The notes under the pieces: generated by a model
Databases searched by the model: none
What the model saw: only the letters and a program-made list of their open reading frames with translations
Told to the model about the DNA's origin: nothing
Program-made: the position numbers and the translations under genes
Source of the DNA: Anaerolinea sp.
GTDB taxonomy: Bacteria > Chloroflexota > Dehalococcoidia > Tepidiformales > Tepidiformaceae
DNA: 64,000 nt
NCBI GenBank assembly: GCA_013822275.1
Contig: PNKC01000001.1
Location: 96,411-160,410, forward strand
Direction of reading: 5' to 3'
Part shown: positions 1 through 7,830 of the stretch, piece by piece
How positions within the stretch are numbered: position 1 is the first letter of the stretch
Layout: the number at the start of each line of letters is the position of its first letter

Positions 1-60
1 AACGCGAACCGTCCGGAGCGGCTGGCGGAGATCGAGGCGCTGCTCGAGCCAGGCGCGTAG
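1..60 (+). CDS. C-terminal end of an unidentified protein (partial)
   Basis: The first 60 bases read in frame 1 as 19 codons followed by TAG. The peptide ends ...AEIEALLEPGA and has the helical, acidic look of a C-terminus. The rest of the gene lies upstream of the window, so its function cannot be assigned. It converges on the carbonic anhydrase gene, whose stop codon is only two bases away. Confidence 0.55.
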   Translation, partial: NANRPERLAEIEALLEPGA

Positions 61-62
61 AG

Positions 63-1028
63 TCAGTGGCCTTGAGGGGCGGCTGCCGCCGGGGCTGCTG
101 CAGTGTCCTTGCTGTGTTCGCCCGTTGCCATCTCCAGGTACTTGTCGGCGAAGGCTTCGTTCACTTCAAGGACGCCGTCGTTCAGTTTCGCGAATGGGTA
201 TGCGGGGGTGATCTTCGGGAGGGCGTCAGCGGCTTCCTGGGTCACGAGGACGGAACCAGCCGGGACGTAGCGGCCTTCCGCAACGGTGACGCCGATGATT
301 TTCGCGCCAGGCTCGACAACGACGTTCTTGCCGATGATGGACTTGAAGATCAGGGCTTGCATGCCGATGAAAGTGTTGTCTCCGACGGCTGCGGGGCCAT
401 GCACCTGGGATTGGTGCGCCAGGGAGACGCGTGCGCCAACGTACACGGCATACTTCTCGCCATCAACCGTCACCAGGTTCTTTTCGACTAGTGCGCCGTC
501 ACTGAAGGTCTCGAGCGCGTGGACTACCACGCCGTCCTGGACGTTCGAGCCCTCCCTGATGACGATCGGCTGGCCCTCATCGCCGCGGATGCTGGCGAAG
601 GGCGCGACGAACACCTTCGCGCCGATGGAGACATCGCCTATCACGGACGCCAGCTTGTCGATGTAAGCCCCTGGCTCGACCTTCGGAGTGTTGACCGTGG
701 GGTTGAACTCAGTGAGCACGTTGGGGCGGAGCAGCCCGGTCGCGAGTTCTTGCTGGCCGGTACCGGCCGGGGTGGCCGCGAACTTCTTGTCGTAGACGAG
801 GAAGCCGGCGAGGAGGACGACGGCGACCGCGAGGCCGGCGTTGATCATCTGCTGGTGCGTCCAGGAACCGGCTGCCGTCATCTCTCGCAGCTTCGGCAGG
901 TCGAAGGAGAAGCGGAGGCTGAGGCCGCCCTCCGCTTTCCGGCCGGGGGCCAGTTCAGGTTCAGCGCCGGACAAGGAAACGATGTTGGTCTTCGCTTTTC
1001 CTTCGCTCTGGACGGCGGGCTCGGCCAT
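63..1028 (-). CDS. Membrane-anchored gamma-class carbonic anhydrase (Cam type)
   Basis: The 321-aa protein has a left-handed beta-helix domain (about residues 115-280) very like archaeal Cam. Visible active-site residues are R148 and D150 (SIRGDEG), Q164 (NVQDG), and the metal ligands H170, H205 and H210 (LAHQSQVHG). The acidic loop with E173, which marks Cam rather than CamH, is present. A single hydrophobic segment (about 61-79) precedes the domain, so the enzyme is probably membrane-tethered; the side of the membrane is not clear. The tail is Ala/Pro-rich. The expected reaction is CO2 hydration. The ATG has a GAGGAG Shine-Dalgarno 7 nt upstream. It is divergent from the AAA+ gene. Confidence 0.88.
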   Translation of the reverse strand: MAEPAVQSEGKAKTNIVSLSGAEPELAPGRKAEGGLSLRFSFDLPKLREMTAAGSWTHQQMINAGLAVAVVLLAGFLVYDKKFAATPAGTGQQELATGLLRPNVLTEFNPTVNTPKVEPGAYIDKLASVIGDVSIGAKVFVAPFASIRGDEGQPIVIREGSNVQDGVVVHALETFSDGALVEKNLVTVDGEKYAVYVGARVSLAHQSQVHGPAAVGDNTFIGMQALIFKSIIGKNVVVEPGAKIIGVTVAEGRYVPAGSVLVTQEAADALPKITPAYPFAKLNDGVLEVNEAFADKYLEMATGEHSKDTAAAPAAAAPQGH

Positions 1029-1306
1029 GCTGGGGCTCCTCGAGTGATGCTCCCAGAAGGTATCGGCAGATTCGGCGCGGCGTCGTAGCGGTCCACGGAT
1101 CGCCGAGGGGGCCGCCCTTCCGCGTGGAGGGCGGGCCGGTTGACAGGCCTTGGCGGCTGCCTATGATCGGAGGCGCGTGCAGCCGGGCTCACCGTCTCAC
1201 GTCCGCCGCGAGGCGGTGGCCGGGATGGTGGTGGCGCCGAGAGCCGGCTCCCCTCATCGCCGTCCCAGGGCCCCTCGATGGGCCGTGGGAAGAGGAGTGG
1301 GATTGC

Positions 1307-2707
1307 GTGACGATTCTCGAACGACCACGGACAGTTGGTGAACTGCGCGCCTCGGGATACAAAGTGCTCCCCGTGCGCGAAGAGATGCGGAAGAACCTGA
1401 TTGCGAAGATCCGAGCGGGCGAAGATCTCTTCCCGGGGGTGTTTGGCTACGAAGAGACGGTCATCCCGCACATCGTGAATGCCATCCTCGCCGGGCAGGA
1501 CATCATTTTCCTGGGTGAACGCGGCCAGGCGAAGTCCCGCATTATCCGTTCGCTCGTTTCACTGCTGGACGAGGCAACACCGGTGCTCGCCCACTGCGAG
1601 ATCCCGGAGGACCCGTACGAACCGATCACGCGCATGGGCCGCGACATAGTTGCCGAGAAGGGCGATGCGGCGGAACTCGACTGGCTCGATCGCGACCAGC
1701 GCTACGGCGAGAAGCTCGCCACGCCGGACATCACGATAGCGGACCTGATCGGCGAGGTGGACCCGATCAAGGTGGCCGAGGGAAAGTATCTGTCGGACGA
1801 ACTGACCATCCACTACGGCCTTGTCCCGCGCACCAACCGTGGCATCTTCTGCATCAACGAACTGCCGGACCTGGCGGAGCGCATCCAGGTTGGCCTGCTG
1901 AACATCATGGAAGAGCGGGACGTGCAGATCCGCGGTTACCGCATCCGGATGCCGCTCGACGTGTTCGTGGTGGCGAGCGCGAACCCGGAAGACTACACGA
2001 ACCGCGGGCGCATCATCACCCCGCTGAAGGACCGCTACGGGGCCCAGGTGCGGACGCACTACCCGGTGAAGATCGAGCACGAGATGGACATCATGGAGGC
2101 GGAGCACCACCCGGTACCGGCCGACTTCCAGGTGAGCGTGCCTTCGTACATGAAGGAAGTGATCGCGGAGATCAGCCGGCTGGCGCGGAGGAGCCCGGAT
2201 GTGAACCAGCGCTCCGGCGTGAGCGTCCGGGCGAGCATCGCGAACTACGAAAGCATGCTGGCGAACGCCCTTCGGCGCTCGATCATCACGGAGGAGGACA
2301 TCGTCGTCCCGCGAGTAAGCGACCTGCCCTACGTGGTGCCCACGCTCAGCGGGAAGGTTGAGTTCGAGACAGTGGAAGAAGGGCGCGAAGAGCAGATTAT
2401 CGACAAGCTCATCCAGGGCGCCGTGGTCGCTGTGTTCAACCGCTACTTCAACCTGGGGGAACTTGAGCAGGTTGTGAACCGCTTCAAGACCGGCGCCGCG
2501 GCCGAGGTTGGCGACATGTCGCCAAGCCAGAGCTACGTCCAGCTGGCGAAGACGATCGAGGGCTTGCAGCCTGCTATCGAAAAGCTGGGTGCCGCGGGCT
2601 CGGCACCCGAGACCGCAGCCGCTGTCGAGTTCATCCTGGAAGGGTTGCACCTGAACAAACGGCTGAACAAGGACAAGGTTGGAGGCAAAGCCCAGTATCG
2701 CGGATGA
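1307..2707 (+). CDS. MoxR/magnesium-chelatase-like AAA+ ATPase
   Basis: A GTG start at 1307 is chosen because AGAGGAG lies 9 nt upstream; upstream in-frame codons look non-coding. The 466-aa product has Walker A GERGQAKS (70-77), Walker B IFCINE (180-185), a sensor-1 Asn in SANPED (about 226) and an arginine after PLKD (243). This pattern fits the MoxR/ChlI group, which usually acts as a chaperone-like ATPase with a VWA-domain partner. No VWA gene is visible here; the next gene is a GNAT overlapping by ATGA. The substrate is unknown. Family call is solid, role is inference. Confidence 0.85.
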   Translation: MTILERPRTVGELRASGYKVLPVREEMRKNLIAKIRAGEDLFPGVFGYEETVIPHIVNAILAGQDIIFLGERGQAKSRIIRSLVSLLDEATPVLAHCEIPEDPYEPITRMGRDIVAEKGDAAELDWLDRDQRYGEKLATPDITIADLIGEVDPIKVAEGKYLSDELTIHYGLVPRTNRGIFCINELPDLAERIQVGLLNIMEERDVQIRGYRIRMPLDVFVVASANPEDYTNRGRIITPLKDRYGAQVRTHYPVKIEHEMDIMEAEHHPVPADFQVSVPSYMKEVIAEISRLARRSPDVNQRSGVSVRASIANYESMLANALRRSIITEEDIVVPRVSDLPYVVPTLSGKVEFETVEEGREEQIIDKLIQGAVVAVFNRYFNLGELEQVVNRFKTGAAAEVGDMSPSQSYVQLAKTIEGLQPAIEKLGAAGSAPETAAAVEFILEGLHLNKRLNKDKVGGKAQYRG

Positions 2708-3237
2708 ACTTCGAGATCGTCCCGATGCCCATCAATGGCCCCCTCTTTGAGGGGGCTATCCGCGTCTATGCGGAGGCTTTTGCCGAGCCTCCCTACAGCG
2801 ACCCGGACCGTGGCCGGGAGATCCGCGACCGCCTGAGGGATGTGCACTGCAGGCGCCCGGGCTATCGCGCCTATGTCGCGCTCGCGCCCGTGGGCGAGGT
2901 CGCGGGCATGATCTACGGATACCACGGCGCGCGGGGGCAGTGGTGGCACGACGTCGTGGCGAAGAAGCTGCCGAAGGAAGTTGGGCAGGAGTGGCTGGGC
3001 GATTCGTACGAACTGGTGGAGTTGGCGGTCGCCCCGAAGTACCAGCGGATGGCGATCGCCACCGGACTGATGCATGCCCTGCTCGAGGGCGCGAAGGAAC
3101 GCACCTGCGTGTTGAGCACGCGGACAGACAGCGAGGCCCATCAGTTGTACGCGCGCGAGGGCTTCGAGCTGGTGATGGAGATGCAGTTCGCGGCGAAGGG
3201 CGCAACGTTCTACGTCATGGGTAAGCGGCTGCGCTGA
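2704..3237 (+). CDS. GNAT-family N-acetyltransferase
   Basis: The ATG overlaps the AAA+ stop codon (ATGA), implying translational coupling. The 177-aa protein shows the GNAT fold order: a beta-strand ELVELAVAPKYQ leading into the acetyl-CoA pyrophosphate loop QRMAIATGLM, then a C-terminal LYAREGFELV segment typical of the family's last helix and strand. The Q/RxxGxG/A motif is relaxed (QRMAIA). It is expected to transfer acetyl from acetyl-CoA to an amine; the acceptor is unknown. Confidence 0.8.
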   Translation: MNFEIVPMPINGPLFEGAIRVYAEAFAEPPYSDPDRGREIRDRLRDVHCRRPGYRAYVALAPVGEVAGMIYGYHGARGQWWHDVVAKKLPKEVGQEWLGDSYELVELAVAPKYQRMAIATGLMHALLEGAKERTCVLSTRTDSEAHQLYAREGFELVMEMQFAAKGATFYVMGKRLR

Positions 3238-3266
3238 CGGGCGGGCGCCGTTATCCTCAACTGGCA

Positions 3267-3605
3267 ATGGCAGAACCGGAGACCTTTCGTTGCGTCCGCT
3301 GCAAACAACAGGTAGACACGCTTTCCTTCGGGACAACGCAGCGAAACCATTGTCCGCAGTGCCTCTGGTCGCGTCACGTGGACAACTTCCCGGGCGACCG
3401 GAAGGCGGCCTGCGGCGGACCGATGGAGCCGATCGCGGTGTTCGTGGGCCCTGGCGGGGAGTGGATGCTGATCCACCGCTGCAAGACTTGCAACCTGCTC
3501 CATGAGAACCGCATCGCGGGCGATGACAGCATCATGCTTCTGCTGGCGATAGCGGCGCGCCCGCTGGCGAACCCGCCGGTGCCGCTGGAGTACCTGCCGG
3601 GCTAG
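3267..3605 (+). CDS. RNHCP-domain zinc protein
   Basis: This 112-aa protein carries the family's name motif RNHCPQC at 26-32 together with FxCxxC (C9, C12), CGGPM (C49) and HRCKTC (70-75), then NRIAGDD. The paired cysteines suggest one or two zinc sites in a small RNA- or protein-binding fold. No function is established for RNHCP proteins. It follows the GNAT gene on the same strand with a 29-nt gap and is probably co-transcribed. Confidence 0.88.
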   Translation: MAEPETFRCVRCKQQVDTLSFGTTQRNHCPQCLWSRHVDNFPGDRKAACGGPMEPIAVFVGPGGEWMLIHRCKTCNLLHENRIAGDDSIMLLLAIAARPLANPPVPLEYLPG

Positions 3606-3620
3606 CTGCGCGCTGTCAGC

Positions 3621-4001
3621 TCAGATCCACTGGTCCGTGGCGGCGGTGAGTTCGCCGCCCGAGGCGCCGGTGTTGACGACGCCTCCCGGTTCGATGACCA
3701 GTGCGTGGCACTCCGTCACCGCGTGCGGGCAGTGTTCCACGCCTTTCGGTACGACGAACAGGTCGCCAGCGCCCAGGGTGACGGTGCGGTCCCGCATCTC
3801 GATCTCCATCCGGCCTGCGATGACGAGGAAGACCTCGTCGGTGTCCGGGTCGTCGTGCCAGGTGAAGTCGCCGAGCAGTTTCACGAGTTTGAACTCGTAG
3901 CCGTTCATGCGGGCGATGGTCTTCGGCGACCAATGGTCGGCGAATAGTGTGAGCTTTTGAACGAGGTTGATCGGCGCCGAGCCGGGCTGCGGTTGGGTCA
4001 C
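3621..4001 (-). CDS. Cupin-domain protein
   Basis: The 126-aa single-domain cupin has motif 1 around HDDPDTDEVFLVIAGRMEIE and motif 2 around GDLFVVPKGVEHCPHA, consistent with a metal-binding beta-barrel. The GTG start at 4001 overlaps the hicB stop (GTGA), so it is the last gene of the minus-strand run from lpdA. Small cupins of this kind are sugar- or small-molecule-binding proteins or enzymes. Nothing in the sequence names a substrate. Confidence 0.82.
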   Translation of the reverse strand: MTQPQPGSAPINLVQKLTLFADHWSPKTIARMNGYEFKLVKLLGDFTWHDDPDTDEVFLVIAGRMEIEMRDRTVTLGAGDLFVVPKGVEHCPHAVTECHALVIEPGGVVNTGASGGELTAATDQWI

Positions 4002-4267
4002 GAGCGCCCTGAAGCTGCGCTGGTCTCGCCGGACGAAGTCGCAGGCTCGGGGATCGGAAGGTCATCCATCAGGCACGATTCAATCCAGCCGGCCATTGCC
4101 TCGTCCAGGTTGGCCAGTGCTTCCTGTGGCGTGTCCCCGGCGGTAAGGCAGCCGGGGAACTCAAGGACTTCGCCCAGATAGCCCTCGGAAGGTTCGCCGG
4201 AGATCAGCCGGTGGTAGGCCATGTGGAGTCGCCGCTGTATTTCGGCCTCACGCTGTTCAGGCGTCAT
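3998..4267 (-). CDS. hicB: HicB-family antitoxin
   Basis: The 89-aa protein has the HicB degenerate RNase-H-like strand pattern: GYLGEVLEFPGCLTAGDT followed by the helix PQEALANLDEAMAGWIESC. It lacks an obvious C-terminal DNA-binding domain, so autoregulation may rely on a partner or be absent. It overlaps the 3' end of hicA by 11 nt in the usual toxin-then-antitoxin order. Expected role: bind and neutralise the HicA mRNA interferase. Confidence 0.85.
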   Translation of the reverse strand: MTPEQREAEIQRRLHMAYHRLISGEPSEGYLGEVLEFPGCLTAGDTPQEALANLDEAMAGWIESCLMDDLPIPEPATSSGETSAASGRS

Positions 4268-4493
4268 CGATTTGCTCCTGCATCACCGCGAGTGCCCGCC
4301 TAACGTACACGGCCTTGAGTGTCGGCCGGTGCAGAGGTATCGAGAGGCGGGCCGCCCCGCGACGATAGTGATGATGGCTTCCGCGCACGTTGTGCAGCTC
4401 CCAGCCGAACAGGCGAAGCAGTTGATCCAGCTCTTCGAGCCGCACCGAGTTTGGCCTGTTCGCAAGTCGCATCCAAAGTTCGTGTCGCTCCAC
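4257..4493 (-). CDS. hicA: HicA-family mRNA interferase toxin
   Basis: The 78-aa product has the double-stranded-RNA-binding-like HicA fold, with catalytic histidine context GSHHHYRRG followed by LSIPLHRPTLKAVYVRRAL. A GTG start at 4493 gives the natural length; an ATG seven codons later is the alternative. No strong ribosome-binding site is visible. The start lies 10 nt after the E2 stop, so the toxin may be expressed by read-through from the dehydrogenase operon. Known family activity is mRNA cleavage. Confidence 0.8.
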   Translation of the reverse strand: MERHELWMRLANRPNSVRLEELDQLLRLFGWELHNVRGSHHHYRRGAARLSIPLHRPTLKAVYVRRALAVMQEQIDDA

Positions 4494-4503
4494 CTTGCCG
4501 ATT

Positions 4504-5823
4504 CTACAACGCCAGGCTGACCGGGTTCTCCAGCAGGCCCTGGATCTCCTTGATGAAGCGGGCACCTTCCGCGCCGTCGGTGACGCGGTGGTCGGCGCTG
4601 AGCGCGACTTTCATCACCTTCGCGGGAACCACCTGGCCGTCGCGGACGACTGGCTGGTCCATCACGGAGCCGACGCCGAGGATGGCCGCCTGGGGTGGGT
4701 TAATGATCCCGATGAGCGTTTCCACGCCATACGCGCCCAGGTTGGTGATGGTGAAGGTGCCCTCGCTGTATTCGTCGGCGCGCAGGTGGCCGGTCTTCGC
4801 CCGCTCCACCAGGTCTTTCGACTCCGTCGCGATACGGCCGAGCGACTTGGTGCCACAGTCGAGGATGGCGGGGGCGATGAGGCCTTCATCGAGGGCGATG
4901 CCGATATCGATGTTGATGCGGTCGTGCATGACGAGGCCGTTGTCGCCGAACTCTGCGTTGAACTTCGGATGGCGTTCGAGGGCGATGGCGCAGGCCTTTA
5001 CCACCAGGTCGTTCACGCTGACGCGCTGGGCTTCGCTGGCGGAGCTGTTGAGCTGTTCGCGGAACTTCATTGCCGCGGTCATGTCGATGTCGAGTGTCAG
5101 GTAGTAGTGCGGCTGGGTTTGTTTGGAGAGCGTCATGCGCCGCGCGATGGCCTGCCGGATCTTCGACAGGCCCTGGGCCGGGCTGGTCACCGGCGCCGCG
5201 GGCGCTGCTTCCGGCCGGGCTGGCGGCGGCGCCTGGCGGGGGACCTCCGCGATGGCGCCCGGTGGTGTTGGCGGGACGGCGGCCGGTTTTGGCGCTGCGA
5301 TTGCGGCCTCAACATCGCGGCGGAGGATGCGGCCGTCGGGGCCGCTGCCCTTCAAGGAGGTGATGTCCAACCCGGCCTGGCTGGCGATGCGTTTGGCCAC
5401 CGGGGAGATGCGGACCCGCCCGTTGGCGGCGACCCCGTTGGGGCCGGGGGCGGCAGGGGTGGCCGCGGCTGATCCGGCCGTCGCAACACCCGCGGGGGAA
5501 GCAGCGGCGGGGCCGTCCGGTTCGACTTTGCGGCGGCCGGGTGCTTCGGCTGGCGGCTTCCGCTCGACGTCGCCGACCTGTTCGGCAGCTTCGCCGAGGA
5601 GGGCGATGATTTCGCCCACGGGGACAACTTCGCCTTCGGCGACGACGTGTTTGAGGACGGTCCCGGCCTCGAACGCCTCGAGTTCCACGTTCGCTTTGTC
5701 GGTCTCGATTTCGGCGAGGATTTCGCCGCGGTTGACGTGTTCACCAACCTGCTTGAACCAGCGCACGAGGGTGCCCTCGGTCATGTCTGCGCCCATCTGG
5801 GGCATGGTCACTTCGAAAGCCAC
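4504..5823 (-). CDS. pdhC: 2-oxoacid dehydrogenase E2 (dihydrolipoyl acyltransferase)
   Basis: The GTG start at 5823 has GGAG 7 nt upstream and gives 439 aa beginning MAFEVTMPQMG. One N-terminal lipoyl domain has the target lysine in EIETDKANVE. An Ala/Pro linker follows, then an E1/E3-binding domain (ISPVAKRIASQAGLDI), a second linker and the catalytic domain ending with the DHRVTDG active-site motif. It passes acyl groups from E1 to CoA. One lipoyl domain and two-subunit E1 neighbours fit pyruvate, acetoin or branched-chain complexes; sequence alone does not decide. Confidence 0.92.
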   Translation of the reverse strand: MAFEVTMPQMGADMTEGTLVRWFKQVGEHVNRGEILAEIETDKANVELEAFEAGTVLKHVVAEGEVVPVGEIIALLGEAAEQVGDVERKPPAEAPGRRKVEPDGPAAASPAGVATAGSAAATPAAPGPNGVAANGRVRISPVAKRIASQAGLDITSLKGSGPDGRILRRDVEAAIAAPKPAAVPPTPPGAIAEVPRQAPPPARPEAAPAAPVTSPAQGLSKIRQAIARRMTLSKQTQPHYYLTLDIDMTAAMKFREQLNSSASEAQRVSVNDLVVKACAIALERHPKFNAEFGDNGLVMHDRINIDIGIALDEGLIAPAILDCGTKSLGRIATESKDLVERAKTGHLRADEYSEGTFTITNLGAYGVETLIGIINPPQAAILGVGSVMDQPVVRDGQVVPAKVMKVALSADHRVTDGAEGARFIKEIQGLLENPVSLAL

Positions 5824-5852
5824 TGGCTGACTCCTGCGGGGATGGGGGGTGG

Positions 5853-6830
5853 TTAGAGCATCGCGAGGACGGCTTCGACGACGTCCTCTTCGGATGGGAG
5901 CGCGGCGAACTCCAGGTTGCGATTGTAGGGCAGCGGCACGTCCTTGCAGGACACCCGGGCCACCGGCGCGTCGAGGTAATCGAACGCCTGTTCCATGACC
6001 TGGGCGCTCAGTTCGCCCGCGAACCCGCCGAACTTCCAATCGTCTTCAACAATCACGCAGCGGTTCGTCTTCTTGACGGAGTTGATGACGGTCTCCATGT
6101 CCAGCGGGCGGAGGGTGCGCAGGTCGATAACCTCGGCGCTCAGGTCTTCCTGCTCCTGGAGCATGGTTGCGGCGCGCATTGCCTGGTGGACGCTGCCTGA
6201 GTAGCCCACGATGGTCACGTCGCTGCCTTCGCGGAGGATGTTCGCCTGGCCGAACTCGACGAGGAAGTCCGGGTCGTCTGGCACTTCACCCTTCACGCTG
6301 TAGTTGGCGGTGTGCTCGATGAAGATCACGGTGTTCTGGTCACGGAAGGCGCGCTTAAGGAGTCCCTTGGCATCGGCGGGGTTGGAAGGACAAACGACCT
6401 TGAGCCCCGGGAAGTGGGCGTAGAGGCCTTCCAGGCTGTGGCTATGGGTGGCGGCGAGCTGGCTGCCGCCGCCGCTGGCCATGCGGATGACGAGGGGGAC
6501 GCTAATCTGGCCGTTGGACATGTGGTGGAGTTTGGCGGCGCTGTTCACGATCTGGTCCAGGGCGAGGAAGCTGAAGTTGATCGTCATCATTTCGACCATC
6601 GGGTGCATGCCGCCCATGGCCGCGCCGATGCCGGCGCCGACGATGCCCGATTCCGCGATCGGCGTGTCGCGGACGCGCTCTTCGCCGAACTCCTCGAGAA
6701 GGCCCTTGGTGACGGCGTAGGAACCGCCATACGCACCGATGTCTTCGCCCATGAGGAAGATGTCGGGGTCGCGCAGCATCTCTTCACGCATCGCCTCGCG
6801 CAGGGCATCACGCATCCGCATTTCAGCCAC
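5853..6830 (-). CDS. pdhB: 2-oxoacid dehydrogenase E1 component, beta subunit
   Basis: The 325-aa protein has the transketolase pyrimidine-binding domain with MGEDIGAYGG and RDTPIAESGIVGAGIGAA, and a C-terminal transketolase domain ending in DVPLPYNRNLE. It forms the alpha2beta2 thiamine-diphosphate E1 with the upstream gene. Its start overlaps the E1-alpha stop by 8 nt, and the E2 gene follows after 29 nt. Pyruvate dehydrogenase is the likeliest activity; branched-chain or acetoin dehydrogenase remains possible. Confidence 0.92.
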   Translation of the reverse strand: MAEMRMRDALREAMREEMLRDPDIFLMGEDIGAYGGSYAVTKGLLEEFGEERVRDTPIAESGIVGAGIGAAMGGMHPMVEMMTINFSFLALDQIVNSAAKLHHMSNGQISVPLVIRMASGGGSQLAATHSHSLEGLYAHFPGLKVVCPSNPADAKGLLKRAFRDQNTVIFIEHTANYSVKGEVPDDPDFLVEFGQANILREGSDVTIVGYSGSVHQAMRAATMLQEQEDLSAEVIDLRTLRPLDMETVINSVKKTNRCVIVEDDWKFGGFAGELSAQVMEQAFDYLDAPVARVSCKDVPLPYNRNLEFAALPSEEDVVEAVLAML

Positions 6831-7830
6831 CGGCGGTCTCCTTGTAGAGGTGGTCCATGAGGGTGCTTATGGGCGGGTTCGGGCTTTGCTCGGCAAAGTC
6901 GACGGCCTGTTCGACCACGTGCTCGACGCGTTCGCCAAGTTCGGCCAGCTTCGCTTCGTCCAGGTCGCCGCGCTCGGCCATGTAGGCCTTCAGCTTCTCG
7001 ATTGCGTCACGCTTGCGGTACTGTTCGATTTCGTCCTTCAGGCGGTACAGCTCGGGGTCGGCCATGGAGTGGCCGCGGTAGCGATAGGTCATGGCCTCCA
7101 CGAAGTAGGGGCCGTTGCCGGCGCGGCAGTGGTCGACCGCGATTCTTGTGGCGCGATGCACGGCGAGCACGTCCATGCCGTCCACGGAGACGGCAGGCAT
7201 GTTGTAGGCCGCCGCGAGCTTCGGGATCTCAGTGGAAAGTGATTCGTGGAAGGGCACGCCCATGCCGTAGAGGTTGTTTTCGCAGAAGAACACGACGGGC
7301 GTCTTCCAGAGGACGGAGAGGTTGAGCGCTTCGTGGAACTCACCCTCGCCGACGCTGCCATCACCGAAGACGCACATGATGACGGCGTTCTGCTTCTTCA
7401 TCTGGGACGCGAGCCCGAGGCCAACGGCAAGGGGGAGGTGGGCGGTCACGATCGCGTAGCCGCCCAGGAAGCCCTTCTCCACATCGTAGAGGTGCATAGA
7501 CCCGCCGCGCCCACCGCTGACGCCGTCCTGGCGGCCGAACAGCTCAGCCATGATGCGGTTCGGGTCCACACCCCTGGCAAGGGCGTGGCCGTGGTCGCGG
7601 TAGTGGGTGACGACCTTGTCCTGCTCCTCGAGGGCGTTGATGGCGCCAACCGCGCACGCTTCCTGGCCGGTGTAGAGGTGGAGGAAGCCGCGCACTTTGC
7701 CCCTGGTGTACATCTCGCCGGCCTTCTCTTCGAAGCGGCGCATGAGCATCATCTGGTAGAGGAACATGCCGAGCTGTTCGGCACCCAGTTCCTGTTCGGG
7801 TTTGGCGCCTGCTGTGGTGGGGGACTTCAC
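6823..7830 (-). CDS. pdhA: 2-oxoacid dehydrogenase E1 component, alpha subunit
   Basis: The 335-aa protein has the thiamine-diphosphate motif running from GDGSVGEGEFHEALN to CENN, the RDHGHALARG segment, and the RYRGHSMADPE loop that is phosphorylated in eukaryotic homologues. Length and motif spacing match the heterotetrameric E1-alpha family. The ATG overlaps the lpdA stop by 4 nt. It decarboxylates the 2-oxoacid and transfers the acyl group to E2 lipoamide together with the beta subunit. Confidence 0.92.
   Translation of the reverse strand: MKSPTTAGAKPEQELGAEQLGMFLYQMMLMRRFEEKAGEMYTRGKVRGFLHLYTGQEACAVGAINALEEQDKVVTHYRDHGHALARGVDPNRIMAELFGRQDGVSGGRGGSMHLYDVEKGFLGGYAIVTAHLPLAVGLGLASQMKKQNAVIMCVFGDGSVGEGEFHEALNLSVLWKTPVVFFCENNLYGMGVPFHESLSTEIPKLAAAYNMPAVSVDGMDVLAVHRATRIAVDHCRAGNGPYFVEAMTYRYRGHSMADPELYRLKDEIEQYRKRDAIEKLKAYMAERGDLDEAKLAELGERVEHVVEQAVDFAEQSPNPPISTLMDHLYKETAGG

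Noticed and set aside
1124..1306. Longer in-frame start for the AAA+ ATPase
   Set aside because: The first 61 codons are Arg/Trp-rich with no domain match; GTG 1307 has a clear SD.
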